From positions 1 to 64,000 of the forward strand of contig JACTMU010000082.1 in the NCBI GenBank assembly GCA_014584465.1: DNA of 64,000 bases, given 5' to 3'. A program made the translations under genes and the position numbers. Below the pieces are notes generated by a model, which had not been told where the DNA came from, ran no database searches, and worked only from the letters and a program-made list of their open reading frames with translations. Origin of the DNA: Pseudomonadota bacterium. GTDB taxonomy: Bacteria; Bdellovibrionota; Bdellovibrionia; Bdellovibrionales; JACTMU01. Shown piece by piece: positions 34,538 through 43,417 of this stretch (position 1 is its first letter; every line of letters starts with the position of its first letter).

Positions 34538-37500
34538 TTGAATCATCACATCCGCATTGTTACGGCAACGAGCCTTTTTGATGGCCATGATGTTTCGATC
34601 AATATGATTCGAAGACTCTTGCAGGATGCAGGGGTTGAGGTGATCCACTTGGGTCACAACCGTTCCGTTCAGGAGGTGGTCCTTGCTGCTCTTCAGGAAG
34701 GGGCTCAGGGTGTTGCAGTGAGCTCCTATCAAGGTGGTCACATTGAGTACTATAAGTATCTGCGAGACCTCTTGAATCAGATGGGGGCTCCCTATGTAAA
34801 GATCTTTGGGGGCGGAGGGGGTGTGATCGTCCACTCTGAGAAGTCTGAAATCGAGGCTTACGGAATTTCAAAGATCTTTCATCCTGAGGATGGCCGAAGA
34901 CTCGGTCTAGAGGGGATGGTGGAGTTGGTCGTAAAGGAGTGCGATTTTGACCCTGTGAAGGCGTGGGTTCCCCCCCAACGAACCTCTTTTTTGGAGGACA
35001 GGATCCCTCACAGTGCGGTTGGAATGGCCGTCGTCTCACTAGAAAATAGTGGAAATGTTTCAGCTTCGTTGATTGAAGGAGTGGGTCAGTTTCAACACAT
35101 TGAAACGAGCCCACCGCCTGTGGTGGGAATCACGGGTACGGGAGGAGCAGGCAAATCGAGCCTGGTCGATGAGCTGATTCAGAGATTTTTGAACTCTTTC
35201 CCGGACAAACGAATTGCGGTTCTTTGCGTGGATCCCACAAAGAGAAAGAGTGGAGGAGCGCTTCTTGGCGATCGCATTCGGATGAACTCCCTAGGAAGAG
35301 GAGGTCTCTTTGTTCACTCTTTGGCGTCGCGCAGCTCTGGAAATGAGCTTGCCGCGGCAGTCCCGCGAGTTTTGGAGTTTTTAAAGGGGCTGGATTTTGA
35401 TCTCATCGTTCTTGAAACTTCAGGGATCGGGCAATCTGGCTCTGCAATTTCGGAGATCTCCGACCACTCCATCTACGTAATGACTTCAGAGTTTGGAGCT
35501 CAAAGCCAGCTTGAAAAGATCGACATGCTTGACTATGCCGACCTCATTGCGATCAATAAGGCCGATCATCGTGGATCACTTGATGCCGTTCGTGATGTTG
35601 AGATTCAATACAAAAGGTCTCACAAGATTTTCGATTCCAATGTACGACTTCCGATCTTTTTGACCCAAGCGGCTCAATTCAATGATGGCGGTGTCAACGA
35701 GCTCTTTTTCGCCCTTTGCGAAAAACTGGATTGGAAGAGAACTGAGGACTCTCAGCTACCTAAGTCCCATCGCGAAGTGATCATCCCCTCAGAGCGCCAA
35801 AAGTATCTCTCCGAGGTGGTCGATGCTGTTCGGAACTATCGAAAACGGCAAGAGGAGCTCTCGGAAAGGGCATCCAAGGCAGGTACGCTTTTTGGGGCCA
35901 TGAAACTTGTTCCGCAATTTAAGGAGTTATTGCAAAAGAGTTTTGAAGAGGTGGCCCTGACCCAGTCGGAGATGGACTTTTTGATCTCATATGAGCAGAT
36001 CTATGAAGATTATGCGAAGGAGCACTTCACCTATGTCGTGCGAGGAAGGGAGATTCAACAGCCCCTTTATCGAAAGACATTGAGTGGAACCCCCATTCGA
36101 AGGGTGGTCGTTCCTAAGCTCACCGATTGGGGGGATCGCGTTCGTTATTTGAGTTTTCAAAATGTTCCTGGAAACTTTCCCTTTACGACCGGAGTTTTCC
36201 CGTTGAAGCGAGAAGAGGAGGAGCCTGAACGGCAGTTTGCAGGAGAAGGACCACCAGAGCGCACAAATCGAAGATTTCACTACCTCTTGAGGGATTCGGT
36301 GGCCAAGCGTCTTTCAACGGCCTTTGATTCGGTGACCCTCTACGGACAAGACCCCGATGAGCGACCTGACATTTATGGAAAGGTTGGAGAAAGTGGTGTA
36401 AGTGTTCCCACGTTGGACGATCTTAAGCGACTCTATGCGGGGTTTGATCTTTGTGATCCATTGACCAGCATCAGCATGACGATCAATGGACCGGCCCCCA
36501 TGATGCTGGCATTTTTTTTCAACGCTGCGATGGACCAGCAGATCGAACGGAGATCTTCCGAGCTCAAACGTCCACTATCTGAGTCCGAAGTCAGAGAAGT
36601 TAAAATTGAGACTTTAAAGAGAGTTCGAGGGACCGTCCAGGCAGACATTCTTAAGGAGGATCAGGGGCAAAACACCTGCATCTTCTCCATCGACTTTGCA
36701 TTGAAACTCATGGGAGACATTCAACACTATTTCATCGACCATGGCGTGCAGAATTTCTATTCTGTAAGCATCTCAGGGTATCATATTGCCGAAGCTGGGG
36801 CCAATCCGATCACTCAACTGGCCTTTACCCTTGCCAATGGCTTTACCTATGTGGAGTACTACCTTTCTCGAGGGATGAAGATTGATGACTTTGCGCCAAG
36901 CCTCTCCTTCTTCTTTAGCAATGGACTTGATCCTGAGTACAGTGTGATCGGTCGAGTGGCTCGTCGAATTTGGGCTGTGGCGATGCGTGATCTCTACAAG
37001 GGAAATGATCGCTCTCAAAAGCTCAAATATCACATTCAGACCAGTGGCCGCTCGCTTCACTCTCAAGACATCGATTTTAATGACATTCGAACAACCCTTC
37101 AGGCGGTGATTGCCATCTTTGACCACTGCAATTCGCTCCACACCAATGCGTTTGACGAAGCGATCACGACGCCCACAGAACATTCAGTTCGACGTGCCAT
37201 GGCCATTCAAAAGATCATTCATCGCGAGTTTGGCATTGCCAAAAATGAAAACCCTCTGCAAGGAAGTTACTTCATTGAGGAGTTGACCGATTTGGTGGAA
37301 GAGGCGGTCCTTCTTGAGTTTTTGCGGATCAATGAACGAGGGGGAGTCCTTGGAGCCATGGAGCGGCAGTACCAAAGATCCAAGATTCAGGAGGAGTCGA
37401 TACATTACGAACACCTCAAACACAGTGGAGAGCTTCCGATCATTGGGGTCAACACCTTCATTGATCCTAAGACGCTCAAAGAGGACTTTGTGCCTGAGAA

Positions 37501-37735
37501 AATTGAGATGGCACGCGCCACTTCCGAAGAGAAACGCTCTCAGCTGGATCGTCTCCATGCGTTTCAAGAGAGGAATCGTAAAGATTGCGAGCGAGAGGTC
37601 AGGCACCTCAAGCAGACGGCATTAAAGGGAGAGAATCTTTTTGAGGCATTGATGTCGGCCTCAAGATATTGCTCACTTGGGCAGATGACCGAAGCCCTCT
37701 TTGAAGTCGGCGGAAAGTACCGACGCAACCTATAA
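34538..37735 (+). CDS. icmF: Fused isobutyryl-CoA mutase IcmF
   Basis: 1065 residues from TTG 34538 (GGAGG eight bases upstream). Three parts are fused: a B12-binding domain with LFDGHDVSINMIRRLL (DxH for cobalt ligation) at 1-135; a MeaB-like G-protein chaperone with P-loop GTGGAGKSS near 200 and NKAD near 342; and the mutase catalytic barrel from about 530 with ERTNRRFHYLLRDS, KRLSTAFDSVTLYG and RPDIYGKVGESGVS. The family isomerises isobutyryl-CoA and n-butyryl-CoA using adenosylcobalamin, with GTP-driven repair. With hbd and ech it links branched-chain and butyrate-level acyl-CoA metabolism. Confidence 0.96.
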   Translation: MNHHIRIVTATSLFDGHDVSINMIRRLLQDAGVEVIHLGHNRSVQEVVLAALQEGAQGVAVSSYQGGHIEYYKYLRDLLNQMGAPYVKIFGGGGGVIVHSEKSEIEAYGISKIFHPEDGRRLGLEGMVELVVKECDFDPVKAWVPPQRTSFLEDRIPHSAVGMAVVSLENSGNVSASLIEGVGQFQHIETSPPPVVGITGTGGAGKSSLVDELIQRFLNSFPDKRIAVLCVDPTKRKSGGALLGDRIRMNSLGRGGLFVHSLASRSSGNELAAAVPRVLEFLKGLDFDLIVLETSGIGQSGSAISEISDHSIYVMTSEFGAQSQLEKIDMLDYADLIAINKADHRGSLDAVRDVEIQYKRSHKIFDSNVRLPIFLTQAAQFNDGGVNELFFALCEKLDWKRTEDSQLPKSHREVIIPSERQKYLSEVVDAVRNYRKRQEELSERASKAGTLFGAMKLVPQFKELLQKSFEEVALTQSEMDFLISYEQIYEDYAKEHFTYVVRGREIQQPLYRKTLSGTPIRRVVVPKLTDWGDRVRYLSFQNVPGNFPFTTGVFPLKREEEEPERQFAGEGPPERTNRRFHYLLRDSVAKRLSTAFDSVTLYGQDPDERPDIYGKVGESGVSVPTLDDLKRLYAGFDLCDPLTSISMTINGPAPMMLAFFFNAAMDQQIERRSSELKRPLSESEVREVKIETLKRVRGTVQADILKEDQGQNTCIFSIDFALKLMGDIQHYFIDHGVQNFYSVSISGYHIAEAGANPITQLAFTLANGFTYVEYYLSRGMKIDDFAPSLSFFFSNGLDPEYSVIGRVARRIWAVAMRDLYKGNDRSQKLKYHIQTSGRSLHSQDIDFNDIRTTLQAVIAIFDHCNSLHTNAFDEAITTPTEHSVRRAMAIQKIIHREFGIAKNENPLQGSYFIEELTDLVEEAVLLEFLRINERGGVLGAMERQYQRSKIQEESIHYEHLKHSGELPIIGVNTFIDPKTLKEDFVPEKIEMARATSEEKRSQLDRLHAFQERNRKDCEREVRHLKQTALKGENLFEALMSASRYCSLGQMTEALFEVGGKYRRNL

Positions 37736-37754
37736 GGAATGCTTATGACAAATT

Positions 37755-37784
37755 CGCCGAAATGAGGTTTTGCGTCAGCCACTA
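37755..37784 (-). repeat. Degenerate hairpin repeat, copy 3
   Basis: On the minus strand it begins AGTGGCTGACGCAAAACCTC and continues ATTTCGGCG. The left arm and the AAAACCT loop side are conserved, while the right arm is degenerate. It lies in the 70-base gap between icmF and the methyltransferase gene. Confidence 0.6.
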
Positions 37785-37805
37785 GGTATGAGTCATGAGG
37801 CCAGA

Positions 37806-39092
37806 ATGAAATCCATTGAGTTGAAAATCGTTCGAAACAGCTACGGGGGTCGTGGCATTGGCCATGACCACGGTAAAGTTGTCTTTGTTCCATTTGCTGT
37901 GGAGGGTGATCATCTTCAAGTTGAAATTTTCAAGGAGTGTGAAAGGTACATGGAAGCAAAGATCGTCTCGGAGCTTTCTTTCAATCCGAAACGAAATGGG
38001 CCTATTCCATGCAATGAGTTTGGGAACTGTGGAGGTTGTGATTGGCAGGGGATAGACATTGACCAACAGATTCTCTGGAAAGAAGAGATGCTCCTGGATT
38101 CGTTTGTGCGAATTGGCGGATTTCACAGTGAAAACCTTCCAAAGGTCCAAATCACGAAGTCACCTTTTCAGTGGAGCTATCGTAACCGAATCATGCTCAA
38201 AGGCAAAATAGAAGGTGGAAAGATCTCTGTTGGCTATCTCAGGCGAAGTTCTCACGAAGTTGTTTCGATCACTCGATGTGAAATTGCCGGTAGGATCATC
38301 AACCTGTTTCTGTGTGATCTTAAAGAACTCACTGTCGACAATTCCGTAAGGCCAGTGACTTTTTCCATGGAGATTCAGGAGTTTCCAGATTGTGAAGATG
38401 ACACCCAAAGCTTTGTGACCGTGGTGATTTTGACTCAAGAAAGGAGAGAGGATCTTCGAGAAGTCATTGAGTCAATTTCAAGATTGTCTCGGGTCAAGTG
38501 GTGTGGGTTTCGTGAAGATGCAACGGGCCGATATTTCAGTCTTGATTCGAATACGAGATGGACTCAACCAGGGATATTTCATCAAGTGAATCTTTTGGTG
38601 AATCAGAGAATGAGAGACTATCTCTTTTCGAAGGTCCATCTGCGACACCAGAGGGTTCTTGATCTCTATTGCGGATCGGGAAATCTCTCCATGGATTTGA
38701 TAAGCTCGGATCGCTTGATTGAGGGTGTTGAAGAGTCAGATGATGCCATTGAATGCGCAAAGAAAATGGTGGTCCTTAGAGGAGCCTCAACACAAGCCCA
38801 CTACAGGTCTCAAAACGTGAAATCTTATTTGAAAGATCGAATCAAAAAGGGTGATTGCGCAGCGGATTTGGCCATTCTTGATCCGCCTCGTGCCGGATTT
38901 AAAGAGATTGTTCCCCTTCTTTTGCGGATGAAAATCCCGGAGATGATCATCTTCAGTTGCGATCCCACCACTTTGGCCCGGGATCTCAAGGCGCTCAAAG
39001 AGGTCTATCGGATCGAGGAGTTGTTGCTTTTTGATCTCTTTCCACAAACCTACCACTTTGAAACCGCCGTCCACTTGAGGTGCCACACTTGA
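37806..39092 (+). CDS. RNA m5U methyltransferase, TrmA/RlmD family
   Basis: 428 residues from ATG 37806 (GAGG upstream; the frame is open from 37770). An N-terminal TRAM-like domain (VRNSYGGRGIGHDHGKVVFV) is followed by a 4Fe-4S motif CNEFGNCGGC plus a later Cys (ITRCEIAG). The SAM-binding motif is VLDLYCGSGNLSMDL. Motif IV is LDPPRAGF, and the catalytic cysteine is in FSCDPTTLARDL near residue 384. The family methylates U in 23S rRNA or tRNA; the iron-sulphur cluster favours the RlmD (U1939) branch. The stop runs into a large hairpin, and the last codons lie within a short direct duplication. Confidence 0.92.
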   Translation: MKSIELKIVRNSYGGRGIGHDHGKVVFVPFAVEGDHLQVEIFKECERYMEAKIVSELSFNPKRNGPIPCNEFGNCGGCDWQGIDIDQQILWKEEMLLDSFVRIGGFHSENLPKVQITKSPFQWSYRNRIMLKGKIEGGKISVGYLRRSSHEVVSITRCEIAGRIINLFLCDLKELTVDNSVRPVTFSMEIQEFPDCEDDTQSFVTVVILTQERREDLREVIESISRLSRVKWCGFREDATGRYFSLDSNTRWTQPGIFHQVNLLVNQRMRDYLFSKVHLRHQRVLDLYCGSGNLSMDLISSDRLIEGVEESDDAIECAKKMVVLRGASTQAHYRSQNVKSYLKDRIKKGDCAADLAILDPPRAGFKEIVPLLLRMKIPEMIIFSCDPTTLARDLKALKEVYRIEELLLFDLFPQTYHFETAVHLRCHT

Positions 39093-39174
39093 GGTGCCAG
39101 GCGTATTTTTCGGATGCGGAAGGTCGATTTGGATGATGTTAACTCTTTGCATCCGAAAAATACGCCTGGCACCT
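39092..39174. terminator. Perfect 26-bp hairpin between convergent genes
   Basis: Arms 39092-39117 (begins AGGTGCCAGGCGTATTTTTC) and 39149-39174 (ends TACGCCTGGCACCT) are exact reverse complements. The loop is 31 bases and TTTTTC follows on the plus strand. It sits exactly between the stop of the methyltransferase gene and the end of the MoaE-MoeB gene, so it can act as a terminator. The GGTGCCAGGC end resembles REP/palindromic repeat units found scattered in many genomes. Confidence 0.8.
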
Positions 39175-39177
39175 TTT

Positions 39178-40665
39178 TCAGTCGAGGCCGTAGCTGTAGA
39201 AGTGCTCAAAGCCGATCGTACGGAGTTGCTCAGCCAACATACGGCTTCGCAAGCCCTCGGAACAGACAAGGAGGTACTTCTTGTTGGGATCTAGATTGGT
39301 GTAGGGTTCAAGGGGCATAAGGGCATCTCTGTGAAAGGGGAGTTCAAGAGCTGGTTGTGGGAGCGTCTCTTTCTTTCGCTCTTCGGGAAGCCGAATGTCG
39401 ACCCATTCATAGTCTCGAAGGTTTTGGAGTGAACGATCTGAAACCTCCCACTCTTTGACCTTTCGAATGTAGTTCTCTTTCTTGAAAGGGATGAGCGTAG
39501 CAGACCTTCCACAAAGAGGGCAGTCAAGGTCGCGGTCTTGAACAAGGGAAAAACTCTCAAACGTAAGAAGGTTGAGGATTCGTGTCTCCTCAGTCGTGGG
39601 AATCTTCAGAAGTACCTTGAGAGCCTCAAGGGCCTGAAGAGACCCAAAAACACCTGCAACTGCTCCCAAAGTGCCTGCCTGGGTACAGGTGCCTGTGCAA
39701 CTGGCCTCTGGTTCTTCGGGCCAAGTGCACCGAAGGCATCCACCACTTCGCTCATCAAAGAGACGAATCTGACCCTCAAATTGATAGAGGCTTGATTGCA
39801 CCAAGGGGATCTTTTGATCATAGCAGTAGTCGTGGACTAGGAACTTAGTGGTAAAATTGTCGGAGCAGTCCAGAACCAGATCAAAGTCGGTGATTAGGCT
39901 CTCAATATTTTCAGCCGTGAGACGATCGGAGCAGTAATCGACCTCAATGTGGGGATTCATTTGCGAGAGTCTTTGAGCTGCAATCGGGGCCTTCAATTTT
40001 CCGATGTCATCTTTTTGGTAGAGTGTTTGGCGATGGAGGTTGCTTGGGTCGACCCGGTCCGCGTCACACAGAGTGATGTGTCCAACACCTGCAGTCGCCA
40101 AATAGGTGAGCGCAGGGCATCCAAGGCCACCAGCCCCTATGACGAAGAGGTGCGACTCTTCCAAAATCTTTTGCCCCTTTTCTCCAATCTCCGAAATTTG
40201 GAGCTGCTTTTCGTAATAGTCCTCTTTGGCGATAGAGTGATGGGTGTGGCTGCACTGTTGGCAGTTGACCCATGTGGCATCCCCACTGAGGTAGTACTCC
40301 TTCTTCCAAATGGGAAGTCGCACCTTGAGTTCATCGATGACATATTGACAAGCCTTAAAGCCATCCTTTCGGTGGGCCGAGGTGACTCCGACCCAAACGG
40401 CAATCTCTTTAATATTGAGATGTCCAATGCGGTGAACACACTGGATCTCAAAGACATCGTAAAGAGAGCGGGCTTCGTTTAAGATCTTCTCCGCCTCCAA
40501 GAGTGCCAGATCAGAATAGGATTCATACTCCAGCGAGGCCACGGCCTGTCCCTCATTGTGATTACGGACGAGTCCTTCAAAAACCACAAGAGCCCCGGCC
40601 TGAGGATTGGACATTTGCGAGGTAAGGCTTGAAGAATCAATCGGATCCTGAGTTAACGAAAACAC
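39178..40665 (-). CDS. moaE-moeB: MoaE - MoeB/ThiF - rhodanese three-domain fusion
   Basis: 495 residues from GTG 40665 (GGAGG eight bases upstream). Residues 1-145 are MoaE, the large subunit of molybdopterin synthase: VFEGLVRNHNEG, AHRKDGFKACQYVIDELK with catalytic lysines and PIWKKE. Residues 150-390 are a MoeB/ThiF adenylyltransferase: GAGGLGCPALTYLA, DCSDNFTTKF and zinc cysteines CLRC...CPLCG. Residues about 395-495 are rhodanese-like with active Cys in LVCSEGLRSR. One chain thus carries a synthase subunit, the MoaD activator and a possible sulphur donor. Its MoaD partner is encoded four bases upstream. Confidence 0.93.
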   Translation of the reverse strand: MFSLTQDPIDSSSLTSQMSNPQAGALVVFEGLVRNHNEGQAVASLEYESYSDLALLEAEKILNEARSLYDVFEIQCVHRIGHLNIKEIAVWVGVTSAHRKDGFKACQYVIDELKVRLPIWKKEYYLSGDATWVNCQQCSHTHHSIAKEDYYEKQLQISEIGEKGQKILEESHLFVIGAGGLGCPALTYLATAGVGHITLCDADRVDPSNLHRQTLYQKDDIGKLKAPIAAQRLSQMNPHIEVDYCSDRLTAENIESLITDFDLVLDCSDNFTTKFLVHDYCYDQKIPLVQSSLYQFEGQIRLFDERSGGCLRCTWPEEPEASCTGTCTQAGTLGAVAGVFGSLQALEALKVLLKIPTTEETRILNLLTFESFSLVQDRDLDCPLCGRSATLIPFKKENYIRKVKEWEVSDRSLQNLRDYEWVDIRLPEERKKETLPQPALELPFHRDALMPLEPYTNLDPNKKYLLVCSEGLRSRMLAEQLRTIGFEHFYSYGLD

Positions 40666-40669
40666 TTAC

Positions 40670-40915
40670 TTAACCTCCTGCGACCGGTGGAATAAAGACG
40701 ATGGTGTCATTTTGTTTCAAAGGAACACTCATCTTTGCAAATTGATTATTAATGGCCACACGCAGTTGATGTGGTTTGAGTGAAAAATGGTATTTCTTCG
40801 CAAGTTCATCAAAGAGTGCTTCGGCTGTGGCTGCTGAAGAGGTGATCTTCTCTTCGGAAAAGCCCGATTGCTCCCTCAATGTAGCATAATATTTAATTGT
40901 ATATTCTTGGTTCAT
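40670..40915 (-). CDS. moaD: Molybdopterin synthase small subunit MoaD
   Basis: 81 residues; AAGGAG precedes the ATG. Ubiquitin-like beta-grasp protein with the C-terminal IPPVAGG whose final Gly is adenylated by MoeB and then thiocarboxylated. It contains YYATLREQSGFSEE near the start as in family members. It overlaps mobBA by 23 bases and is followed by the MoaE-MoeB fusion. Confidence 0.95.
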   Translation of the reverse strand: MNQEYTIKYYATLREQSGFSEEKITSSAATAEALFDELAKKYHFSLKPHQLRVAINNQFAKMSVPLKQNDTIVFIPPVAGG

Positions 40916-42017
40916 GGGACTCCTTTAAATATTGTTCCCTCTCAAGAGGGGAGTTGATGTTGTCCAATGCGTGAGCACGGATGGGTTTCAAACGTCGAAT
41001 GCCGGAATTCAGTAATATCTTTCGAGGGCACTCAATCCTTAGGCCCAGGAAATCGAGCAGCCTCATACGACTCTTTGGTTCATAGATAGCGCACAGAGGC
41101 TCAGGGAGTCCCTTTTCATCCGAACTGTCAAAGGCCGTGGCGATCTTAAATGGAGCCCTCTGATCCACGAGATGTTTGAGCGTGGCGTGATCCAAATGGG
41201 GGAGATCACAGGCCACGACAAGCCAGGCCGCTTCAGGATGTTGAGTCATTGCCGAAAGAATTCCTCCCAAGGGACCAAAGTCAAGAAAGCGGTCATAGAT
41301 CATCTCAAGATTCCCAATGGGACTTTCCCACTGATTTTGTCGAGCCGAAACAAAGCTCTTTTCACAATGAAAAGAGAGCATCTCAAAGAGGTGTTCCACC
41401 TGACTTTTCCCATGGTAATTCATTAAGGCCTTATCTTGCTTCATGCGTCGGCTGTATCCTCCTCCCAATACAAGACCATAGAGGGGTGGGATTTGAGATC
41501 TAAAGTAATCTCTTATGATTTGAGAGATCCCTTGGACATCGTCTCGATGGAAATAGGGAGTGTCGGGCGAAATCGATTTCAAGAGGCGTGCAGGTGGCTT
41601 ACGAAAGGGGCCAACCACTGCGATCACAGGTGAAAATGGACTTAAATCATCTTCCGTAAGTAGGGACATCTCCTCATTAAGTAGGAGCACTTTTGGATGA
41701 GGTCCCAACTTGTAACCTTCTATGAAAAGCATCTCTGTACCCAACAGGGTCTTGCGTGCGCTCACCAAATCCTCGGGAGATCTTCGAATCTCAGCTTGAT
41801 GATGGGGGTCTGTGATCTTGACGGCGGAAGCACCCATGTCCCAAGCAACGAAGGTGTCTTTTCCTGGATGATCCATTTCGAAATGGTGTGCGTCGTGCTT
41901 CAAGTATCCCACATGAAATTCTCGGCTAAACTCTTGAATCAACTTAGAAATGAGTGTGGTCTTCCCAGAACCAGAGTGTCCACAAAAGCCCATCTTAAAG
42001 GGGTGATCAAAAGTCAC
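40893..42017 (-). CDS. mobB-mobA: MobB-MobA fusion, molybdenum cofactor guanylyl transfer
   Basis: 374 residues. N-terminal MobB GTPase (1-170): P-loop GFCGHSGSGKTTL and YLKHDAHHFEMDHPGKD. C-terminal MobA nucleotidyltransferase (about 175-374): signature LVLGGGYSRRMKQDKALM and ACDLPHLD. MobA attaches GMP to Mo-molybdopterin, giving the MGD form used by DMSO-reductase-type enzymes; MobB aids this. The presence of MobA implies bis-MGD enzymes elsewhere in the genome. It overlaps moaC by 11 bases and moaD by 23. Confidence 0.94.
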   Translation of the reverse strand: MTFDHPFKMGFCGHSGSGKTTLISKLIQEFSREFHVGYLKHDAHHFEMDHPGKDTFVAWDMGASAVKITDPHHQAEIRRSPEDLVSARKTLLGTEMLFIEGYKLGPHPKVLLLNEEMSLLTEDDLSPFSPVIAVVGPFRKPPARLLKSISPDTPYFHRDDVQGISQIIRDYFRSQIPPLYGLVLGGGYSRRMKQDKALMNYHGKSQVEHLFEMLSFHCEKSFVSARQNQWESPIGNLEMIYDRFLDFGPLGGILSAMTQHPEAAWLVVACDLPHLDHATLKHLVDQRAPFKIATAFDSSDEKGLPEPLCAIYEPKSRMRLLDFLGLRIECPRKILLNSGIRRLKPIRAHALDNINSPLEREQYLKESHEPRIYN

Positions 42018-42468
42018 TCTTTCCTCCCTTTTTGGCTACAAGGTAGGTCTTTTCGATGGCCATGTTATGAGAAAGGGCCTTACACATATCATAGATGGTG
42101 AGGGCTGCCATGGTGGATCCCACAAGGGCCTCCATCTCCACTCCCGTTTTGTGATGGACCTTCACGGTGCAATCGATGACGACTCTTTTTTGTTCATCAA
42201 GTTCAATGGAGATCTTGCAGCTCTCCAATTGAAGTGGGTGGCAAAAGGGGATCAGAGTTCCAGTCTGTTTGGCGGCTGTTGTGCCAGCGATGATCGCCGT
42301 TTGAAAGACGGGTCCTTTCTTGCTTTGAATCTCCTGGCCATCAAAATGAGTTAACACTTCCGGGGGCAGAAACACGATGGATCGAGCCGTGGCTTCGCGC
42401 AAGGTGACCTCTTTCGAGGATACATCGACCATGGTCGGTTGGTTTTTTGGGTCTAGATGCGTAAACAC
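42007..42468 (-). CDS. moaC: Cyclic pyranopterin monophosphate synthase MoaC
   Basis: 153 residues from GTG 42468. This start was chosen because GGAGG lies five bases upstream and the protein then begins VFTHLDPKNQPTMVDVS, as in the family; a longer frame from 42510 would overlap moaA by 41 bases. Conserved segments are PFCHPLQLESCKI, VKVHHKTGVEMEAL and YDMCKALSHNM. It converts the MoaA product to cPMP. The moaA stop (TAA) lies one base before the GTG. Confidence 0.95.
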   Translation of the reverse strand: MFTHLDPKNQPTMVDVSSKEVTLREATARSIVFLPPEVLTHFDGQEIQSKKGPVFQTAIIAGTTAAKQTGTLIPFCHPLQLESCKISIELDEQKRVVIDCTVKVHHKTGVEMEALVGSTMAALTIYDMCKALSHNMAIEKTYLVAKKGGKSDF

Positions 42469-42469
42469 A

Positions 42470-43411
42470 TTAGCCTCCAATTTGATACATATCTTGTTTG
42501 ATGTGCTCAATGCGTGAATAGGGTTTCATCTCCATGACTTTGCGAAGAATCCTCGAAAGTTCTTCAGGGTCCAAACTTCGAATGGAGACTCCCTTTTCCG
42601 ACATGAGGCATGCTCTTAAAAATCCGTCGGCACTCAGTCGAATCCTTGAGCAAGTATGGCAAAAGGGCTCTGTTTCAGATGCGATAAATCCAATCCGAGC
42701 TCCATGGGAAGTCGTAAAATTAAAGGAAGTTGAATCAAAATCGACCTGAGCTGGATGAAGTTCAACCTCGTTGGAAACACGTCGAATGATCTCGCGAGCC
42801 GGAATCAGCTGGCTTTCGGTGCGATTCCACACCTGCCCAATCTTCATGAGTTCTAAAAACCGGACCTCAATCTGATGACGTGCAGAAAAATCGACAAAGT
42901 CGATGAGCTCATCATCGTTTATACCACCAATCACCACGGTGTTGAGCTTCACATTAAATCCCATCTCCTTAGCCTTTAAGATTGAAGAGAGAACTCTTCG
43001 AAATCCTTGGTAAGAGACCATCTTGTTAAAGCGCTCTTCATTCAAACTATCAAGACTTACGTTAAGAGAGTGGCATTGAGTGCTCATCAAAAAATCAAGA
43101 TGCCGGTCCAGATCGTATCCGTTGGTGGTCATTGCAAGTTTTTTTAAGGGAAGTTGAGACAAGGCGCCTACGATCTTTTGAAAATCTCTACGTAACGTCG
43201 GCTCACCCCCAGTCATTCGAATTTGTTCAATGCCACATCGAACGAGCTCCTGGCAGGTGTCGAAGATCTCCATTGGGGTTAAGTAGTTTTTAGGAGACAT
43301 GAATTGAACGTCCTTGGGCATACAGTAAAAGCATCGAAACTGACATGCATCCAAAAGAGAGAGTCTTAGTTTTCGAATTTTTCTACCGGAAGAGTCAATC
43401 AGATCGGACAT
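42470..43411 (-). CDS. moaA: GTP 3',8-cyclase MoaA (radical SAM)
   Basis: 313 residues. The radical-SAM cluster is Cys23-x3-Cys27-x2-Cys30 (LLDACQFRCFYCMPK). The second 4Fe-4S cluster is at FCHTCSRIRLSADGFLRAC. MTGGEPTLRRDF is the GGE motif. The C-terminus ends in Gly-Gly (MYQIGG), the conserved tail needed for catalysis. It begins cofactor synthesis from GTP. Slightly shorter than E. coli MoaA. It lies six bases after moeA. Confidence 0.97.
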   Translation of the reverse strand: MSDLIDSSGRKIRKLRLSLLDACQFRCFYCMPKDVQFMSPKNYLTPMEIFDTCQELVRCGIEQIRMTGGEPTLRRDFQKIVGALSQLPLKKLAMTTNGYDLDRHLDFLMSTQCHSLNVSLDSLNEERFNKMVSYQGFRRVLSSILKAKEMGFNVKLNTVVIGGINDDELIDFVDFSARHQIEVRFLELMKIGQVWNRTESQLIPAREIIRRVSNEVELHPAQVDFDSTSFNFTTSHGARIGFIASETEPFCHTCSRIRLSADGFLRACLMSEKGVSIRSLDPEELSRILRKVMEMKPYSRIEHIKQDMYQIGG

Positions 43412-43417
43412 AGGTTG

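Noticed and set aside
34599-35114. 171-residue frame antisense to icmF
   Set aside because: It is rich in Pro, Ser and Arg, as expected for an antisense shadow of the strongly conserved B12-binding domain.
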